From positions 62,001-126,000 of the forward strand of contig NZ_JAKGTQ010000001.1 of NCBI RefSeq assembly GCF_021568285.1: 64,000 nt of DNA. Reading direction: 5' to 3'. The position numbers were made by a program, and so were the translations under genes. Of this stretch, positions 61,378-64,000 are shown in pieces. Position 1 is the first letter of the stretch. Every line of letters begins with the position of its first letter. Origin of the DNA: Rheinheimera sp. UJ63. Lineage in GTDB: Bacteria; Pseudomonadota; Gammaproteobacteria; Enterobacterales; Alteromonadaceae. Below the pieces are notes generated by a model. It did no database searches and was not told the DNA's origin. It worked only from the letters and a program-made list of their open reading frames with translations.

Positions 61378-61415
61378 CTTTTGAGGAGATAGCTGGTCAG
61401 TATGGTCGTACTGGC

Positions 61416-63272
61416 TTAGCTCGCTTTGACTTGAGCAATCCAATTGTTGACGCGTTTTTCCAGCACCGCTAGCGGCAAGGCACCGCCGCCAAGCACGGTG
61501 TCATGGAAAGCGCGAATATCGAAACGCTCACCCAGTTGCTGCTGCGCGTGGTTGCGTAATTCCAGTATTTTGATCATGCCAATTTTATAGGCGGTCGCTT
61601 GCCCAGGCCACACAATATAACGGCGAACTTCTGATCGCACCGCTTCGTTGGCTATCGGGGTTTTCGCTAAGAAGTATTCAATAGCCTCTTGTTCGGTCCA
61701 GCCTTTGCTGTGTAAACCGGTATCTACCACCAAACGCACTGCGCGCCAAATCTCGGTAATTAAACGGCCAAAATCTGAATAAGGGTTTTCATAAGCGCCC
61801 ATTTCTTTCGCTAACAATTCTGAATACAGCGCCCATCCTTCAACATAAGCGGTAAAACCGGTTTGGGTACGGAAAGTCGGCACCGAGGTTAGCTCTTGTG
61901 CAATAGAGATTTGCATATGGTGGCCAGGGCTACCCTCATGATAAGCGATGGCTTCCATTTCGTTTTTTGGCATGGCGCGCATATCAGATAAGTGCGCGTA
62001 GTAAATGCCTGGTCTGGCGCCATCGGGCGTGCCAGGAAAATAATGCTGCGCTGCGCCTGGCTGCTCACGGAATGCCTCTACCCGTTTCACGACCAATCCG
62101 GCCTTGGGTAAAATGCCAAAATACTCAGGTAATTTTTCTTCAATAAAAGCCAAATATTGCCGTGAGTCGGCTAGGTAGCCTTCCCGCCCTTCATCGGTAT
62201 TGGGATAGTAAAATTGATCGTCAGCTTTAATAAATTTGAAAAAGGCCGCCAGATCACCGTCAAACCCTACCTGATCTTTAATGGCAATCATCTCTTTGGT
62301 CAGGCGTTCAACTTCATCTAAGCCAATCTGATGAATTTGCTCAGCGGTTAATGAGGTGGTTGTGGAGACGTTTAACATGTAATCGTAATAAGCGACGCCG
62401 TTTTTTTGCTTACCTACGCCGGTAGCTATCTCATCGGTTTTGCTGACATCTTCTGCTAACCATTGCTTTAACGCGGTATAAGACGGTAAGAAGTGCTGTT
62501 GCAGTGCCAGTTTGGCTTCATGAGTGAGTTGCTCGGCTTCTTTATCACTGAGTTTATCCGCGCTGGTCAGTGCGGCGATCTTCGCTTTCGCATCGCTCCA
62601 CAATGGGATATCTTGCGGCGCATCGAGCAATGGCGCACCGGTGATCAAATTATCGATTTGCTCAATGATCCCTTCATAGGCAAAGCGTGGCGCCCGAAAA
62701 TCGTCCGCAGCATTGGCCTTGGTGCGCTCCAGTAATTGCATAATCGCTCGGCTGATCCCTTCGATGCGCGACACATAGGCCTGCATATCTTCTTTGTTAT
62801 CCACTTTGTGAAAATTAATCAGCATTTGTGGTAACAACGCATGCATACCTTGCATCTGGTTAAACACATAGGTGTTTTTTCGAAATTGCACGCCGTTTTT
62901 TGCTTGTTCGTACTGATAAACCCAGATGTCGTAAGAGGTTTGTGCTTCTAAATCAAGTTGGCTGTAATCAAAGCTGCTGGTCAGTTCTGCCACGGTAGCC
63001 GCTAACCAAGCCAATTGCGCCTCTTCAGCTGCAATTGAGACATCATCGACTTGGTTGTATAAGTCTTTGCGCCCCAACATGGTCAACCGTAACGGGCTTT
63101 GCTGTAACTGTTCTTCGTACTTTGTTTCAAACCACTGATTCAGTCGTGCTGTTTCAGAAATGTGTGGTTGTGCGGCTACGGTGTCTACAGTTTGACTAGT
63201 TTGTGTGGTTGGCGCTTCGCCACAACCGGCCAAAAAAGCGACTAAACCTATAGCAATTAAAGACTTACGCAT
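61416..63272 (-). CDS. DUF885 family putative metallopeptidase, lipoprotein
   Basis: A 618-residue lipoprotein (FLAGCG lipobox). DUF885 proteins are mostly helical and carry a zinc-peptidase-like motif, seen here as YHEGSPGHHMQI (about residue 441) with the downstream acidic helix YVEGWALYSELLAKEMG (about 479). It probably acts in the periplasm on peptides; the substrate is unknown. It is monocistronic, ended by the hairpin at 61353-61377. Confidence 0.9.
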   Translation of the reverse strand: MRKSLIAIGLVAFLAGCGEAPTTQTSQTVDTVAAQPHISETARLNQWFETKYEEQLQQSPLRLTMLGRKDLYNQVDDVSIAAEEAQLAWLAATVAELTSSFDYSQLDLEAQTSYDIWVYQYEQAKNGVQFRKNTYVFNQMQGMHALLPQMLINFHKVDNKEDMQAYVSRIEGISRAIMQLLERTKANAADDFRAPRFAYEGIIEQIDNLITGAPLLDAPQDIPLWSDAKAKIAALTSADKLSDKEAEQLTHEAKLALQQHFLPSYTALKQWLAEDVSKTDEIATGVGKQKNGVAYYDYMLNVSTTTSLTAEQIHQIGLDEVERLTKEMIAIKDQVGFDGDLAAFFKFIKADDQFYYPNTDEGREGYLADSRQYLAFIEEKLPEYFGILPKAGLVVKRVEAFREQPGAAQHYFPGTPDGARPGIYYAHLSDMRAMPKNEMEAIAYHEGSPGHHMQISIAQELTSVPTFRTQTGFTAYVEGWALYSELLAKEMGAYENPYSDFGRLITEIWRAVRLVVDTGLHSKGWTEQEAIEYFLAKTPIANEAVRSEVRRYIVWPGQATAYKIGMIKILELRNHAQQQLGERFDIRAFHDTVLGGGALPLAVLEKRVNNWIAQVKAS

Positions 63273-63434
63273 GGTTAAAATCCTTGTTGAGGAGCTGATG
63301 TCCTCTCAAGACTAACGCGTATAAGCCGGTTAGTCTAAAGAATTTGTGTTGCAGAGTGTTGCTAGAAAGGTGCTAAGCCTTGCGCTGGCGATAACAAAGG
63401 GCTGCGCCTGGCGGCAAACAGCCTAAAGCCCAGT

Positions 63435-64000
63435 TTAATACTTGGCAATGTCTGGTAAGTCGCCACTGTTACCCAGCGCAGCCGCCATCAGCTTTTGTTT
63501 TAAACCTGGCAGTTTATCGGCCAGTAACAAGCCTGCACCACGTAATAATTTCAGTGCCGGTTGCTTGTTACTAAAACCCCGTTTAAAGGCTTCCATCGTG
63601 GCGATCATGCTTTGCGCTTCGACTTTACGCCAGCGCTGATAGGCCAGTAATGCACGAGGCTCTGCCAAGGCTTTACCGCTTTGCAGTTGCTTTTCAATAA
63701 TTTGCGCTAACGCGGCCACATCCATTAAACCTAAATTCATACCTTGGCCCGCCAAAGGGTGAATACTGTGCGCAGCATCGGCCACTAACACAACCCGCCC
63801 CCGCACCCACTCACTGGCATAACGCATGGTCAGTGGAAAAGCATGCCGCTCGCTTGTCAACGTTAAACAGCCCAAGGCGCTTTGGCTTGCCGCCGTAAGC
63901 GCCTGATTAAAGGCGTTGGCATCTAACGCTAATAACTGCTCTGCCCGTGCCGTGTCGGCACTCCAAACAATAGAGCATTGCTGTGCATCGGGTAAAGGTA
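63435..64000 (-). CDS. UbiH/UbiF/VisC-family FAD monooxygenase, 5' end outside window
   Basis: The C-terminal ~188 residues of a flavoprotein hydroxylase of the ubiquinone-biosynthesis family. The frame is open to the last base of the window, so the N-terminal GxGxxG lies outside. The residues QCSIVWSAD and the FAD-binding VLVADAAHSIHPLAGQGMNLGLMDVAALA are typical. The first glycine of the usual VGDAAH is Ala here. The tail RGAGLLLADKLPGLKQKL is closest to UbiI/VisC. It should hydroxylate a ring position of the ubiquinone precursor. A TTG at 63875 is internal, not the start. Confidence 0.9.
   Translation of the reverse strand, partial: PLPDAQQCSIVWSADTARAEQLLALDANAFNQALTAASQSALGCLTLTSERHAFPLTMRYASEWVRGRVVLVADAAHSIHPLAGQGMNLGLMDVAALAQIIEKQLQSGKALAEPRALLAYQRWRKVEAQSMIATMEAFKRGFSNKQPALKLLRGAGLLLADKLPGLKQKLMAAALGNSGDLPDIAKY

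Noticed and set aside
1..64000. CRISPR arrays, tRNA or rRNA genes, prophage genes
   Set aside because: No regularly spaced identical short repeats, no cloverleaf with TTCGA-type T-arm, and no phage structural proteins were recognised by reading; a tRNAscan or CRISPR search was not possible.

Overview
The window is ordinary chromosomal DNA of a Gram-negative gammaproteobacterium. Several traits support this: many lipoprotein and Sec signal peptides, outer-membrane porins, an RND efflux pump, NhaA, Rnk, a gcvT-gcvH-gcvP locus, a CpdB-type nucleotidase, three c-di-GMP enzymes, and GlyGly-CTERM and PEP-CTERM sorting tails. The gene set and moderate G+C content resemble marine or freshwater Alteromonadales/Chromatiales such as Rheinheimera or Alishewanella. 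That placement is inferred from general knowledge, not from a database search. No tRNA, rRNA, CRISPR array, phage or intact insertion sequence was seen.

Layout. 1-2.1 kb: end of an SDR oxidoreductase gene, a TPR protein and an orphan OmpR-type response regulator. 2.1-4.7 kb: a large exported zinc metalloprotease. 4.7-6.2 kb: a gene-free block of structured repeats. 6.2-16.2 kb: CpdB, a chemoreceptor, a Kelch protein, an AEC transporter/DUF4177/YidD/TM2 cluster, an OprB-like porin, and two tandem Rnk-family genes. 16.3-28.8 kb: a periplasmic catalase-peroxidase, an M16 peptidase pair, a NYN-domain protein, a thioredoxin-like protein, a SOUL protein, an amidohydrolase, a YjdF-type membrane protein and a GST. 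28.9-37.2 kb: a PAS-GGDEF-EAL protein, NhaA, small proteins, a 7TMR-DISM diguanylate cyclase and an ATP-grasp ligase.

37.5-42.2 kb holds the glycine cleavage genes, all on the minus strand. A Phd/ParE-type toxin-antitoxin pair follows at 42.7-43.2 kb with a palindromic operator, then a second cluster of the structured repeats. 43.9-51.4 kb is accessory in character: small lipoproteins and membrane proteins, a PEP-CTERM metzincin whose segment is bracketed by a 76-bp direct repeat, a GlyGly-CTERM Calx-beta metzincin, and a membrane diguanylate cyclase. 51.7-56.9 kb is a plus-strand cassette of CotH-kinase lipoprotein, VTC-type polyphosphate polymerase, DUF4956 membrane protein and OprO/P-like porin. 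57.2-61.3 kb is an RND pump with its adaptor, followed by a DUF885 lipoprotein and the 3' part of a UbiH/VisC-family monooxygenase cut by the window edge.

The two most interesting items are these. First, a dispersed ~175-bp element (five copies in two clusters) whose hairpin arms change in a compensatory way between copies, which points to selection on a folded RNA or single-stranded DNA. Second, the CotH/VTC/DUF4956/porin cassette, which looks like an envelope polyphosphate or protein-phosphorylation system of unknown function.
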